A stretch of DNA of 64,000 nt from Nitrosomonas sp. (GTDB lineage: Bacteria > Pseudomonadota > Gammaproteobacteria > Burkholderiales > Nitrosomonadaceae), in assembly GCA_024281675.1 (NCBI GenBank), contig JAMXAG010000001.1, positions 62,001-126,000 of the forward strand, read 5' to 3'. The position numbers and the translations under genes were made by a program. Below the pieces are notes generated by a model that had not been told where the DNA came from, searched no databases, and was given only the letters and a program-made list of their open reading frames with translations. Shown piece after piece: positions 9,562 to 18,293 of this stretch; within the stretch, counting starts at the first letter, position 1; each line of letters begins with the position of its first letter.

Positions 9562-12387
9562 ATGACACTGACTACTCAGCAACAAACTTCCATTCTGCAA
9601 CTCACCCAGGTGATGTTTAATACCACTCCTGGGGCAATTTTCCTGGATGTGTTGGGAACACACATAAAAAATGGGCAATCGTTATCTGGTTTAGCGCAAT
9701 TTTTATCCGGAACCAACTTGTTCTTTGGGCATACGTATAACGATCAATTTCCAGGTTCATTCGCACAGAACTTTGTTGAAGATTTGGTGGGTGATCGGGT
9801 ATCTACAGAGAATAAAACCTGGGCGATTAATTATATTTCTGACAAAATGTCGGCAGGGGCCACGCAGGCCGACGTGATCTCGGAACTGACTCAAGCGCTT
9901 TCTGCTATTCCTGAATCAGATCCTGATTGGGGCCAGGCCTCAACGTACCATAATACCCGCATCGCCGTGAAAATCGTATCCAGGCTGACGGGTAATACGA
10001 TTACAGCCGAAGAAGCAGAGCCTGCGGTTAACTACATCCTTGATCAGATAGCTTCCGGACAGACGATCGGCGCAATGGTCGAATGGGCGATAGCGGCTCT
10101 GGAAAACATTGATCATTCCGATCCCACATGGGGCGATGCAGCCGCATTGTTCGATAACCGTATTGAGGTTTCGCGCTATTACTCGGTCGACAAGATCGGT
10201 ACAGTCCCAAGCCTCTTAATGTTGCAATATCTTCTGACCACGATGCAGGCTGGAGAAACGCTGAATTCATTAATGAAATATGCGGTGACGCTGTTAGGGC
10301 CTGAGCTTGGTGTTACATCGGAATCAGCCAAAAGCTCAGCCGTTCTGAGAGCGATTTTGTCAGGGGTTACTGAAGATATTAATTCTATTGTGACCGCTAA
10401 AGCTGCAATCGATAATTTTCTTAAAGGCGAAATCAATCTTTATGGCCTGGATGGCAACAACGGTTTCCATTTGAATGAGACAGTCTTGACTAATTATTCG
10501 GACTATAAGGTAAGTAGCGCTGGAGATTTTAACGGTGATGGTTATGACGATATGATCATTGGCGCAGATCATCATGATGCTGATGATTTAACGGTTGACA
10601 CGGGTTACCTGGTATTTGGCAAGCCTTCAGGATTTGGAGCCACACTGGATTTGTTTGATGCGGCAGGTAGCAATGGTTTTCGCATTGATGGAATTACAGA
10701 GACCAGTGATGATAATTTCTCAATCAGTAATGCAGGAGATATCAATGCGGATGGTTTTGATGACCTGATCATTGGCGCTACGTCTTATAGTTCAGGAGGC
10801 AGTCGCGCAGATGCCGCTTACGTGATATTTGGCAGATCTGCGGCTTTCAATGCACCACTCGATTTATCGAATCCAAGCAGCGATGATGGCTTTCGTATGG
10901 ATGGATTGAATCTAGGTGAAGATCCACGAGATTTTGTCAGCAGCGCGGGAGATTTCAACGGAGATGGCTATGATGACATTATCATTGGATCGCCTCTGGA
11001 TGAGGTCAGCTATCTGGTGTTTGGTAAAAATATCGGGTTTGATCCAGTGCTGGATTTGAAAAATCTTAGCGCCGATAAAGGTTTTCGGCTGAATGGAGCT
11101 GCTTCGAGTCATTCTGTGAGTACGGCCGGTGACATCAATGGGGATGGGTTTGATGATCTAATCATTGGTACTAATCGTGCTAGTCCGAACGGCAATCATT
11201 CTAGTTCAAGTTATGTCATATTTGGTACAACCCAAGTATTCAATACACCGTTGGATTTATCGAGTCTGGACGGAAGCAATGGTTTTCGTTTGAAGGGTGT
11301 AGCCACAGGAAATCATGAGGGGTATTCGGTCAGTAATGCCGGCGATGTCAACGGAGACGGGTTTGATGATGTGATTGTTGGTGTGCCGTCTGCCAGTCCG
11401 AACGGGAATGCTTCCGGTTCCAGTTATGTGGTATTTGGTCGAGCTGCAGGATTCGGTAACGTGTTTGATTTATCCAGTTTGAATGGCAACAACGGTTTTC
11501 GTTTAGACGGTGAAAGAGAATTTTCCGATGCTGGATTTGCGGTCAGCGGTATTGGGGATTTCAATGCGGATGGTTTTGATGACCTACTGATTGGTGCACC
11601 AGGGGCTGATCCGGATGGATTCAGAGCAGGGGCCAGTTATGTGGTATTTGGCAAGGCTGCTGGTTTTAACGCTTCATTAAAGCTGTCTAGCCTGGATGGG
11701 AATAACGGCTTAATTCTGAAGGGATTACATCTTGATTTTGAGGTGGGCCGTTTTGTCAGTGATGCTGGCGATGTAAACGGTGATGGTTTCGATGATCTGA
11801 TCATGGGTGTTTCAATAGGCAATCTGGATAACGGTACGCTAGATCTTGGTTCAAGCTATGTCGTACTGGGTGGAAATCATACCGATACAGTGACATTTCT
11901 GGGAACGCACGAAGCGGATCATTTGGTTGGTACGACAACGGCAGAAAGCTTTGCTGCGGGTGATGGCAATGACGTGATGATCGGTAGGGGTGGACTAGAT
12001 GTATTTCATGGCGGTGCGGGCGATGATCGGATCGAGGCGCCAAAATTCAATTTCCGGTTAGCGGATGGAGGTGCTGGTACCGATACCCTGGCGTTAACTG
12101 GAGGTGGCTTGAATCTGAAGTTGGCTGATATGCGCGGCAAGATCGATGGTATCGAAACCATCGACTTAACAGGAAGCGGAAATAATACATTGAATGTAAA
12201 TCTGTTGGATGTACTTAATTTGTCTGATACCAGTAATACTCTAGAAATAGACGGTAATATAGGTGACTCCATCACTGGATTGGGCAACGGTTGGAACGAT
12301 GGCGGGATGAGTGGTGATTACCATGCATACGCGCAAGATGCAGCAATAATATTGGTTGGAATTAATATGACGACGGATTTTGTTTAG
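9562..12387 (+). CDS. Large secreted FG-GAP/RTX calcium-binding protein
   Basis: This 941-aa protein has three parts. Residues 1-300 are a helix-rich region I do not recognise, with internally similar stretches (ESDPDWGQA, HSDPTWGDA). Residues about 310-770 hold seven FG-GAP (integrin-alpha-like propeller) repeats, each with a Ca-binding DxNxDGxxD loop such as GDFNGDGYDD and GDVNGDGFDD. Residues about 790-830 hold a short RTX run (GDGNDVMIG, GGAGDDRIE). There is no N-terminal signal peptide, and the C-terminal RTX tail suggests type I secretion, although no ABC exporter genes are in the window. It probably acts outside the cell in adhesion or matrix binding. A terminator follows 65 bp downstream. 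Confidence 0.85.
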   Translation: MTLTTQQQTSILQLTQVMFNTTPGAIFLDVLGTHIKNGQSLSGLAQFLSGTNLFFGHTYNDQFPGSFAQNFVEDLVGDRVSTENKTWAINYISDKMSAGATQADVISELTQALSAIPESDPDWGQASTYHNTRIAVKIVSRLTGNTITAEEAEPAVNYILDQIASGQTIGAMVEWAIAALENIDHSDPTWGDAAALFDNRIEVSRYYSVDKIGTVPSLLMLQYLLTTMQAGETLNSLMKYAVTLLGPELGVTSESAKSSAVLRAILSGVTEDINSIVTAKAAIDNFLKGEINLYGLDGNNGFHLNETVLTNYSDYKVSSAGDFNGDGYDDMIIGADHHDADDLTVDTGYLVFGKPSGFGATLDLFDAAGSNGFRIDGITETSDDNFSISNAGDINADGFDDLIIGATSYSSGGSRADAAYVIFGRSAAFNAPLDLSNPSSDDGFRMDGLNLGEDPRDFVSSAGDFNGDGYDDIIIGSPLDEVSYLVFGKNIGFDPVLDLKNLSADKGFRLNGAASSHSVSTAGDINGDGFDDLIIGTNRASPNGNHSSSSYVIFGTTQVFNTPLDLSSLDGSNGFRLKGVATGNHEGYSVSNAGDVNGDGFDDVIVGVPSASPNGNASGSSYVVFGRAAGFGNVFDLSSLNGNNGFRLDGEREFSDAGFAVSGIGDFNADGFDDLLIGAPGADPDGFRAGASYVVFGKAAGFNASLKLSSLDGNNGLILKGLHLDFEVGRFVSDAGDVNGDGFDDLIMGVSIGNLDNGTLDLGSSYVVLGGNHTDTVTFLGTHEADHLVGTTTAESFAAGDGNDVMIGRGGLDVFHGGAGDDRIEAPKFNFRLADGGAGTDTLALTGGGLNLKLADMRGKIDGIETIDLTGSGNNTLNVNLLDVLNLSDTSNTLEIDGNIGDSITGLGNGWNDGGMSGDYHAYAQDAAIILVGINMTTDFV

Positions 12388-12452
12388 TTGATTGCAATAT
12401 TGAGGTGGGAGTTATTCGCTGATAACATAGTTAAATCTCTTCGGGTTATATT

Positions 12453-12480
12453 CCCCGCCGCTTGCGGCAGGGTATTTTTT
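12453..12480 (+). terminator. Rho-independent terminator
   Basis: A GC-rich hairpin (CCCCGCCG, loop CTTG, CGGCAGGG with one bulge) is followed by a run ending in six T. It lies just downstream of the FG-GAP/RTX gene on the same strand and probably ends its transcript. Confidence 0.75.
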
Positions 12481-12484
12481 AGAT

Positions 12485-12622
12485 CCCTGGCATAACTTAT
12501 ATGGTACGGCGCAGATGGTTAGCGGAGCTATTGTAGACTCGGAAGGTAACGCATACGGTGGTTTCTCAGATGCATCTTTTACTGTCAACGAGATATCTTT
12601 AGTTGGATTAGTTCAGACCTAA
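12485..12622 (+). pseudogene. 3' remnant of a secreted-protein gene
   Basis: An open frame without a usable start runs from about 12485 to the TAA at 12620-12622. It encodes a 45-residue tail that includes SGAIVDSEGNAYGGFSDASF and then TVNEISLVGLVQT. It reads like the end of a beta-rich exported protein and not like random sequence. No ribosome binding site precedes it. I take it as the leftover 3' end of a deleted gene. The parent family is uncertain. Confidence 0.4.
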
Positions 12623-12753
12623 TCTGCATTAGTTCAGATGATCTGTTAAAAAAGACGGTTCTGGTTTTTCATATAGAAAAAATCTCGATATGCGTTAAAA
12701 GCGATTTAGATTAATCTCCAGAGAAATACTCGACGGAAGCTTAGAAGATAGAG

Positions 12754-13848
12754 ATGAAAAGTATCGTGTTGGTTTTTTGTCTACTGACAAGTGCAAGTGT
12801 TTTCCCGCAAGATAATAACAAAACTATAATTAACATCCCCTCTCCATTGACCTTTGGAGCTTATGCCGAAACTTATTATAGTTATGATTTCAATAACCTG
12901 ATAAATAACACCAAACCCCCGTTTCTATTCAGCTTCAATAAAAATAATGAAGCTTCGGTAAATTTGGCTTTCTTGAAAGGATCATACGTTACAGACAGGG
13001 CCAGGGCTAATCTTGCACTGGCAGCAGGTACCTACATGAACGCCAATTATGCGGCTGAACCCGGTATATTGGGGAATTTGTTCGAAGGCAATGCCGGAAT
13101 AAAGCTATCTGGAGAAAATAACCTGTGGCTGGATGTTGGCGTCTTCCCTTCGCATATCGGCTTTGAAAGTGCCATGGGAAAAGACAACTGGACTTTAACC
13201 AGAAGCATGATGGCAGAACATACTCCCTATTTTGAATCCGGTGCTAAAATAAGCTACACTTCTGACACTAACAAGTGGTTTTTAAGCGCATTAGTTCTGA
13301 GTGGCTGGCAGCGTATCAAGCCAATGGATGGAAATACTCTCCCTGCATTCGGCACCCAGATTACTTATAAGCCTTCCCCAAGAGTAACTTTGAACAGCAG
13401 CACTTTTCTTGGCAGCGACAAACCTGATAGTGCGAGGCAAATGCGCTATTTCCATAATTTCTACGCTACTTATAAATTGACTGATGTGCTTGCCGCCGCC
13501 ATTGGCTTTGATATCGGTATCGAGCAAAGAAGCAAGCATTCTTCAGAAATGAATATATGGTTCAATCCTACAACGATCTTGAGATATGCTCCCACAATAA
13601 AAACTGCTGTTGCAATCAGAGCGGAATATTACGATGACAAACATGGTGTAATCATCGCTTCAAATACGACCAATGGATTTAAAACATGGGGTTTATCCGC
13701 CAATTTTGATTACAATATTAGCAATCATTTACTTTGGAGAATCGAGGCTAGGGCATTACAGAGTAGAGATGAGATTTTTACAGCAAAAGATGGTTCAACC
13801 AACTACAGCAATACGTTTGTCACTACATCATTAGCCGCCAGCTTCTGA
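12754..13848 (+). CDS. Putative outer-membrane beta-barrel porin (BBP2-like)
   Basis: The 364-aa product begins with a Sec signal peptide (MKSIVLVFCLLTSASVFPQ). Alternating aromatic and polar strands follow throughout, such as FGAYAETYYSYDFN near the start, and it ends in an aromatic residue (SLAASF), as outer-membrane barrels do. It resembles the putative beta-barrel porin-2 family, whose members are common in Bacteroidetes and scattered in Proteobacteria. Many Asn and Lys residues and A+T-rich codons set it apart from its neighbours, which would fit transfer from a Bacteroidetes-like donor (inference). The solute is unknown. No TonB or transporter partner is adjacent. Confidence 0.75.
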   Translation: MKSIVLVFCLLTSASVFPQDNNKTIINIPSPLTFGAYAETYYSYDFNNLINNTKPPFLFSFNKNNEASVNLAFLKGSYVTDRARANLALAAGTYMNANYAAEPGILGNLFEGNAGIKLSGENNLWLDVGVFPSHIGFESAMGKDNWTLTRSMMAEHTPYFESGAKISYTSDTNKWFLSALVLSGWQRIKPMDGNTLPAFGTQITYKPSPRVTLNSSTFLGSDKPDSARQMRYFHNFYATYKLTDVLAAAIGFDIGIEQRSKHSSEMNIWFNPTTILRYAPTIKTAVAIRAEYYDDKHGVIIASNTTNGFKTWGLSANFDYNISNHLLWRIEARALQSRDEIFTAKDGSTNYSNTFVTTSLAASF

Positions 13849-13988
13849 CGAAATTGCCTAGGAGTAGAGTAGCCCACGGTATGCTAAAAGGATCATTGGG
13901 ACATCTTTTTCATCAGCAGTCTTTTGTAGGCAAGATGCGAAAAAACCGTTCAAGTCTGTTGGTAACTGAAGTATTTTATTATTTTGTA

Positions 13989-14217
13989 TCACGGTTTTTT
14001 TGGGGAAGAAGGTATGTGTTGCATGAAATCCATACGCTGATGCAAAATACGAACGATCAAAATACCCGTATCCTTGGGTACATAAAACACGACATGGGAT
14101 TGGTGTTCAAATCGCTTTAGGTTTGGCGCAAGCTCAGCGGCACTTCGGATCTAGTTGGGTTCTCGGCTAGAATTTCAAAGCAATTATTTAGAGGCCTTTG
14201 CAGGGCAAAGAGGATAT
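13989..14217 (-). pseudogene. ParE/RelE-family toxin remnant, frameshifted
   Basis: On the minus strand two overlapping frames give a ParE-like sequence. The upstream one reads LNNCFEILAENPTR (near 14185-14145). After a frameshift near 14140 the other reads HVVFYVPKDTGILIVRI and then LHQRMDFMQHI, ending at a TGA at 13989-13991. The last part is the typical ParE C-terminus. The toxin's N-terminal third is not recognisable and no ParD antitoxin gene is next to it, because a RecJ tail on the other strand begins at 14262. I read it as a dead toxin-antitoxin remnant. The plus-strand 88-aa open frame over the same bases is its antisense shadow. Confidence 0.65.
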
Positions 14218-14261
14218 CTAATCAAGTGAAATGATAGGATACTGTTTTAGGCCAATGAAAT

Positions 14262-14489
14262 TTGAAACTGAAATTGCGAAAGTTGATTCCCGATAGCCAA
14301 CAACCCATCGTGCAACAATCCGAGGTATCCTATGACGGCATCTTGTTTTTTCATAGCGATCCGCTACCCGATTTGATCAATGCGGTGTATCGATTACAAA
14401 TCAACGAATATAATGGCAAAACGACCCTGCAATTTTTGCTTGAACATTGTTCCCAGGTTGATCCCGCGGTAACCCGTCATGCACACTGA
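14262..14489 (+). pseudogene. recJ: 3' remnant of recJ (ssDNA exonuclease)
   Basis: The frame encodes about 75 residues matching the C-terminal OB-fold end of RecJ: LKLKLR, then ILFFHSDPLPD, then INAVYRLQINEYNGKTTL and LLEHC. An in-frame TGA lies directly upstream at 14256-14258, there is no ATG, and the catalytic DHH domains are absent. It is therefore a truncated leftover and not a gene. It overlaps the start of the next gene by 11 bp. Intact recJ presumably lies elsewhere, or this marks the scar of a rearrangement. Confidence 0.65.
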
Positions 14490-15735
14490 GTTCACGCCAA
14501 ACGGAGAATTAGCAGCGCTGCCGCATTTTATAACCAGCTTAGCCATTGGCTTACTGATCGGGCTGGAACGCGAGCGCAGCCCGGGTTCTCGGGCCGGTTT
14601 AAGGACGTTCGCTTTGGTCGCCCTATTTGGCACGCTTGCAGCCATGCTATCGGAACAGACCACGCCCTGGTTACTGTTGAGTGGATTGCTGATCGTCGGC
14701 GCGATGACCATTGCGGCTTACCTGCGTGTCAAAGATGAAAACGCAGATCCCGGCACCACCACGGTAGTTGCTATCCTCATTTGCTATGGCTTGGGCGCAG
14801 CGGTCTGGTATCACAACGACACACTGGCCATCATGCTGGCAATCATTACCACGGTATTGTTGTATTTCAAAGCCGAGTTGCACGGCATTACCGAGAAATT
14901 AAGCCGGCGGGATTTAATTTCCATACTGCAATTTGCCGTGTTGACATTTATTATTTTGCCTATTCTGCCAGACAAGAACTTTGGCCCATATGATGCCATC
15001 AATCCCCATCAGATATGGCTCATGGTGGTATTGATTTCAGGCGTCAGCCTAGCGGGTTATGTGGCTTTGCAACTGATCGGACATCATCACGGCGCAGTAC
15101 TGGGCTTATTCGGCGGTTTGGTTTCAAGCACTGCGACAACATTGGTGTATGCGCGCCGCAGCGTTGAAAACCAGGATTTCTCGCACCTGGCCGTAGTCGT
15201 CATCTTGATCGCCAATCTCACCGTACTAATCCGTTTGGCGATTGTCAGTGCAGTCGCATCCCCTAGCATTTTTCTGCAATTGTTACCGGTGCTGGGTAGC
15301 GGCTTTATGCTCGGATCTGCTGTCGCGGCCTATTGGTGGCGTCAACTTAATCACCACAACGGACTAACCTTGCCTAAAATCAAGAATCCCACAGAAATCC
15401 GTACAGCAGCGGCTTTCGGATTGATTTACGGTATCATTTTGTTTTGCTCCGCATGGCTATCCGATATTGCCGGTAGTAAGGGACTTTATACCGTTGCGCT
15501 CCTTTCCGGCTTAACTGATGTCGATGCTATTACGCTGTCCAGTTTGCGCTTATATGAAATGGGTAAATTGCAAGCAACCGAAACCGTAATGGCCATCTCA
15601 CTCGGTATACTCTCCAATATTGGTTTCAAACTCGGTCTTGTGTGCTTCATCGGCAGCACATTACTCGCCAAGCAATGCATTTCCGGTATGCTGGCAACTG
15701 CTGCCGGAATTGGATTGGCGCTGTTGTTGATCTGA
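14479..15735 (+). CDS. MgtC/SapB-DUF4010 membrane protein
   Basis: This 418-aa inner-membrane protein starts with an MgtC/SapB-like domain (TSLAIGLLIGLERERSPGS, then AGLRTFALVALFGTLAAM, residues about 15-130). A DUF4010 domain follows (about residues 180-390, including GLFGGLVSSTATTLVYARRS and LSGLTDVDAITLS). I count about twelve hydrophobic segments. Family members are linked to cation homeostasis or regulation of other transporters, but the transported species is unknown. The start overlaps the RecJ remnant, and no strong ribosome binding site is visible. Remnants flank it on both sides, suggesting it arrived with, or survived, local rearrangement. Confidence 0.85.
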   Translation: MHTEFTPNGELAALPHFITSLAIGLLIGLERERSPGSRAGLRTFALVALFGTLAAMLSEQTTPWLLLSGLLIVGAMTIAAYLRVKDENADPGTTTVVAILICYGLGAAVWYHNDTLAIMLAIITTVLLYFKAELHGITEKLSRRDLISILQFAVLTFIILPILPDKNFGPYDAINPHQIWLMVVLISGVSLAGYVALQLIGHHHGAVLGLFGGLVSSTATTLVYARRSVENQDFSHLAVVVILIANLTVLIRLAIVSAVASPSIFLQLLPVLGSGFMLGSAVAAYWWRQLNHHNGLTLPKIKNPTEIRTAAAFGLIYGIILFCSAWLSDIAGSKGLYTVALLSGLTDVDAITLSSLRLYEMGKLQATETVMAISLGILSNIGFKLGLVCFIGSTLLAKQCISGMLATAAGIGLALLLI

Positions 15736-15899
15736 CCCTGCACGCTCGCAATCCACTAAGCAGCATATTCCCTAAAATCTCCCGCTGCCGACAAATAGAC
15801 CGATACTGTTTATCTGGATTCCCAGAGTAATGGATTGTCTTATCTGATCGATAAAATCAAACACCATGACATTTATGTGCATGTACAACTGGAAATATA

Positions 15900-16055
15900 A
15901 AAAGCCAATTGACGATATACTCTATCAAGTGGGTAGATCAAGTACTCGATCTTGCATTGGAGCATAAGCCAGAATTATTTTCTGCGCCAATTGCGCAACC
16001 AGTTTTGCAATCAAATACTGATGAGAGCATAGTGGAATCACTTATTAAGCATTAA
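15900..16055 (+). pseudogene. lon: 3' remnant of lon (ATP-dependent protease)
   Basis: An open frame with no start encodes KSQLTIYSIKWVDQVL and then DLALEHKPEL, followed by about 25 residues to a TAA at 16053-16055. The first part matches the extreme C-terminus of Lon (E. coli Lon ends with a similar VKRIEEVLTLAL segment). The catalytic Ser-Lys domain is missing. The preceding bases (15815-15899) hold an open stretch containing HHDIYVHV, vaguely like the Lon segment before the active site, but this part is doubtful. With the RecJ and ParE remnants it makes a small graveyard of gene ends. Confidence 0.5.
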
Positions 16056-16109
16056 ATTGTAACTTCTAACGGTTTGTTCTTTTCTATTGTGCCGAGAAGA
16101 GATTTGAAT

Positions 16110-16865
16110 TTAAGTCAATCTGAATTCAGCAATCAGTGGAATGTGGTCTGACAAGCGCCGCCAGGGTTGTCCATGGAGGTGATCGCAGTTAACAATATCC
16201 AGACTGCGGTAATAAATTCTATCCATTGATAACACTGGCAACCAGGCAGGAAATGTGCGTGCATATGAGCCATGGGTGATTTTAAAGGCTTCCTTAACGC
16301 CCAAGCCACGATGTAAGTAATGCTCGGCACGACCGCGCCAATCATTAAAATCACCGGCAATAATCAGCGGTTCGTTTGCTGGGACATGTGAGTTGATACG
16401 TTTTGCCAGCGTTGAGAGCTGACGCTCTCTCTCTTGTCCAAATAACCCCAAATGTACACAAATGATATGAATTCTTTGATCGACTCCGGGGATTTGAATA
16501 GTCCCATGCAATAAGCTTCGACTGGCTGATTTTAAGAACGAAACGTTGATGTTTTCCCACTCGACAAAGGGGTATTTACTTAAAATTGCGTTGCCGTGAT
16601 GGCCTGATTTGTAGATGGCATTCTTACCGTAAGCGCAATGGTGCCAGATCTGATCAGCTAGGAATTCAAATTGCTGGTTATTGGGCCAATCAGCAAAACG
16701 ATTGTTTGATATAGTGCGTTCACCGTGTACTTCTTGCAGAAAAACTATATCGGCGTTGATATGGCGCAATGAACTCTTGATTTCATGCAGAATGAAACGT
16801 AAGTTAGTAGCACTAAACCCCTTATGAATATTATATGTTAGAACTTTAAGCGAAGTACTGGACAT
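16110..16865 (-). CDS. Endonuclease/exonuclease/phosphatase-fold hydrolase (YbhP-like)
   Basis: This 251-aa protein has the EEP fold. Visible motifs are LTYNIHKG (N-terminal Asn), DIVFLQEVHG (metal-binding Glu), GNAILSKYP, IAGDFNDWRG (Asp and Asn) and the final LSDHIPLIAEF (Asp-His). No signal peptide is seen. The family includes nucleases, phosphatases and sphingomyelinases. In E. coli the related ybhP sits beside a cardiolipin synthase gene, and here the gene diverges from two phospholipid-headgroup genes 82 bp away. A role in lipid phosphodiester hydrolysis is therefore a reasonable inference, but nuclease activity is not excluded. Confidence 0.8.
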   Translation of the reverse strand: MSSTSLKVLTYNIHKGFSATNLRFILHEIKSSLRHINADIVFLQEVHGERTISNNRFADWPNNQQFEFLADQIWHHCAYGKNAIYKSGHHGNAILSKYPFVEWENINVSFLKSASRSLLHGTIQIPGVDQRIHIICVHLGLFGQERERQLSTLAKRINSHVPANEPLIIAGDFNDWRGRAEHYLHRGLGVKEAFKITHGSYARTFPAWLPVLSMDRIYYRSLDIVNCDHLHGQPWRRLSDHIPLIAEFRLT

Positions 16866-16947
16866 ACCGCTCCTGAATTTTTTTGCTTGCTATCCGTCAA
16901 ATGCGAAACCGGATTTCGTAAAAAATTTATTACTTTCGTAATCTACA

Positions 16948-17433
16948 ATGACGATTGAATTTATACAACTATTGCTGTTAATTATAATCGCAAACGGTTC
17001 GCCAATATTGATACGGATACTTCTTGGCGATAATTTAAACCTTCCCGTTGATTTTGGGGCCACATTATCAGATAACAATCCAGTATTTGGTTCTTCAAAA
17101 ACATGGCGGGGAATTTTTGCAGCATTGTTGATGACAGCAATGGCTGCTTCATTACTGAATTATTCGTTTGTGACGGGGATATTAATCGCATGTTACGCTG
17201 TAGTCGGCGACTTATCATCCAGCTTCATTAAGCGCAGGTTTGCGATGCAACCAAGTAGCAAAGCCTGTTTGCTTGATCAAGTACCAGAATCGTTTCTGCC
17301 CGCTTTCATGATGATGAATACTTTTAATCTTGAAGTATTGGAGGTATTGCTGCTGGTGGTTTTCTTCGTTGCCATTGATATGGTGATTACATATCTTCTT
17401 TATCATTGGAGGATACTTAAAAAATCTCATTAA
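16948..17433 (+). CDS. CarS-like CDP-archaeol synthase family protein (PF01864)
   Basis: This 161-aa membrane protein resembles archaeal CarS, which transfers CMP from CTP to a phosphorylated isoprenoid glycerol lipid. Motifs seen are LPVDFG, PVFGSSKTWRG (about residues 45-56), VGDLSSSFIKRR and LLDQVPES, with four to five hydrophobic helices. Bacterial members exist, but their lipid substrate is largely unknown. The next gene, 22 bp downstream, is a CDP-alcohol phosphatidyltransferase, so the pair could make and then use a CDP-activated lipid. The ATG at 16948 directly precedes a helix and has only a weak ribosome binding site. Confidence 0.8.
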   Translation: MTIEFIQLLLLIIIANGSPILIRILLGDNLNLPVDFGATLSDNNPVFGSSKTWRGIFAALLMTAMAASLLNYSFVTGILIACYAVVGDLSSSFIKRRFAMQPSSKACLLDQVPESFLPAFMMMNTFNLEVLEVLLLVVFFVAIDMVITYLLYHWRILKKSH

Positions 17434-17455
17434 TGTTCATAAAAGGTTACCTGCG

Positions 17456-18055
17456 ATGAATCACACTAAAGATACGATAATCAATCTACCTAATCTGGTC
17501 AGTTTAATTCGCATACTCATGGCGCCGATACTGTTTTACTTTGCTTTTACAAAACAGCCTAATTGGTACATTGGGGTAATAGTATTCGCAGTATTTACGG
17601 ATGTGCTGGATGGTTTTCTAGCGAGAATGCTCAATCAAATCACTACGATGGGTTCTCGCCTCGACAGCTGGGGAGACTTTATCATTTACTCAACCATGGC
17701 AATTTGTGCCTGGGTATTGTGGCCAGACATCATAATGCGTGAGCAGTTTTATTTTATGATCATTGTCTTGAGTTTTACCTTACCAGTACTGGTAGGCATT
17801 ATTAAATTTCGTACTGTGATTAGCTATCATACATGGAGTGTGAAATTGGCGGTAGCTGTGACGATAGTGAGCTATATTCTACTTTTTACTGAAATCCTAA
17901 CTTGGCCTTTCAGAATAGCTACGTTATTTTGCTTATATGCAGCGATAGAAGAAATTGCTATTACACTACTGATACAACATAAAATGACTGATATCAGAAC
18001 AATTTGGCAAGCGTTAAGTTACAACAAAAAAGCGAATAATTCTATGATTCGCTGA
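17456..18055 (+). CDS. CDP-alcohol phosphatidyltransferase family protein
   Basis: This 199-aa integral membrane enzyme has the complete CDP-OH-P signature: DVLDGFLAR, eight residues, G, three residues, D, three residues, D (residues about 53-80). Such enzymes exchange CMP on a CDP-alcohol for another alcohol, as in PgsA or PssA. The N-terminus NLPNLVSLIRILMAPILF is typical of the PgsA group. It follows the CarS-like gene by 22 bp and is preceded by AAAAGGTTAC. The pair probably acts on the same lipid. The acceptor (glycerol phosphate, inositol phosphate, serine or another) cannot be deduced. Confidence 0.87.
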   Translation: MNHTKDTIINLPNLVSLIRILMAPILFYFAFTKQPNWYIGVIVFAVFTDVLDGFLARMLNQITTMGSRLDSWGDFIIYSTMAICAWVLWPDIIMREQFYFMIIVLSFTLPVLVGIIKFRTVISYHTWSVKLAVAVTIVSYILLFTEILTWPFRIATLFCLYAAIEEIAITLLIQHKMTDIRTIWQALSYNKKANNSMIR

Positions 18056-18293
18056 CGCCGGCACACATGGATTGGTATTCGCCAGATGAACTTGCTAGTG
18101 AACTATGGCAACTCATCAGATATTTATTAATCTCTCCTAGTCTAGAGCCTTTGAGATTATCCCTAAGCGCTGAGTGGTTGAGCGATGCCTTTTGCCGACA
18201 AAGTAAAAGTAAGTCATCTTCATCTGCTTTTGCGATGGATTTTCCCATGACTGAATTTTTGGGTGCTACTGGATGAGATAATTTGAAATATCG

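Noticed and set aside
13854-14120. Plus-strand 88-codon open frame after the porin
   Set aside because: The opposite strand carries a recognisable ParE C-terminus over the same bases, so this frame is its antisense shadow.
14120-14261. Apparent upstream RecJ sequence on the plus strand (FQSNYLEAFAGQ-like)
   Set aside because: The minus strand reads LNNCFEILAENPTR, a much better match to ParE. RecJ similarity begins only at about 14262.
18067-18276. 69-codon open frame between the phosphatidyltransferase and zapD
   Set aside because: No ribosome binding site, no recognisable family and low-complexity Ser-rich sequence; not supported.
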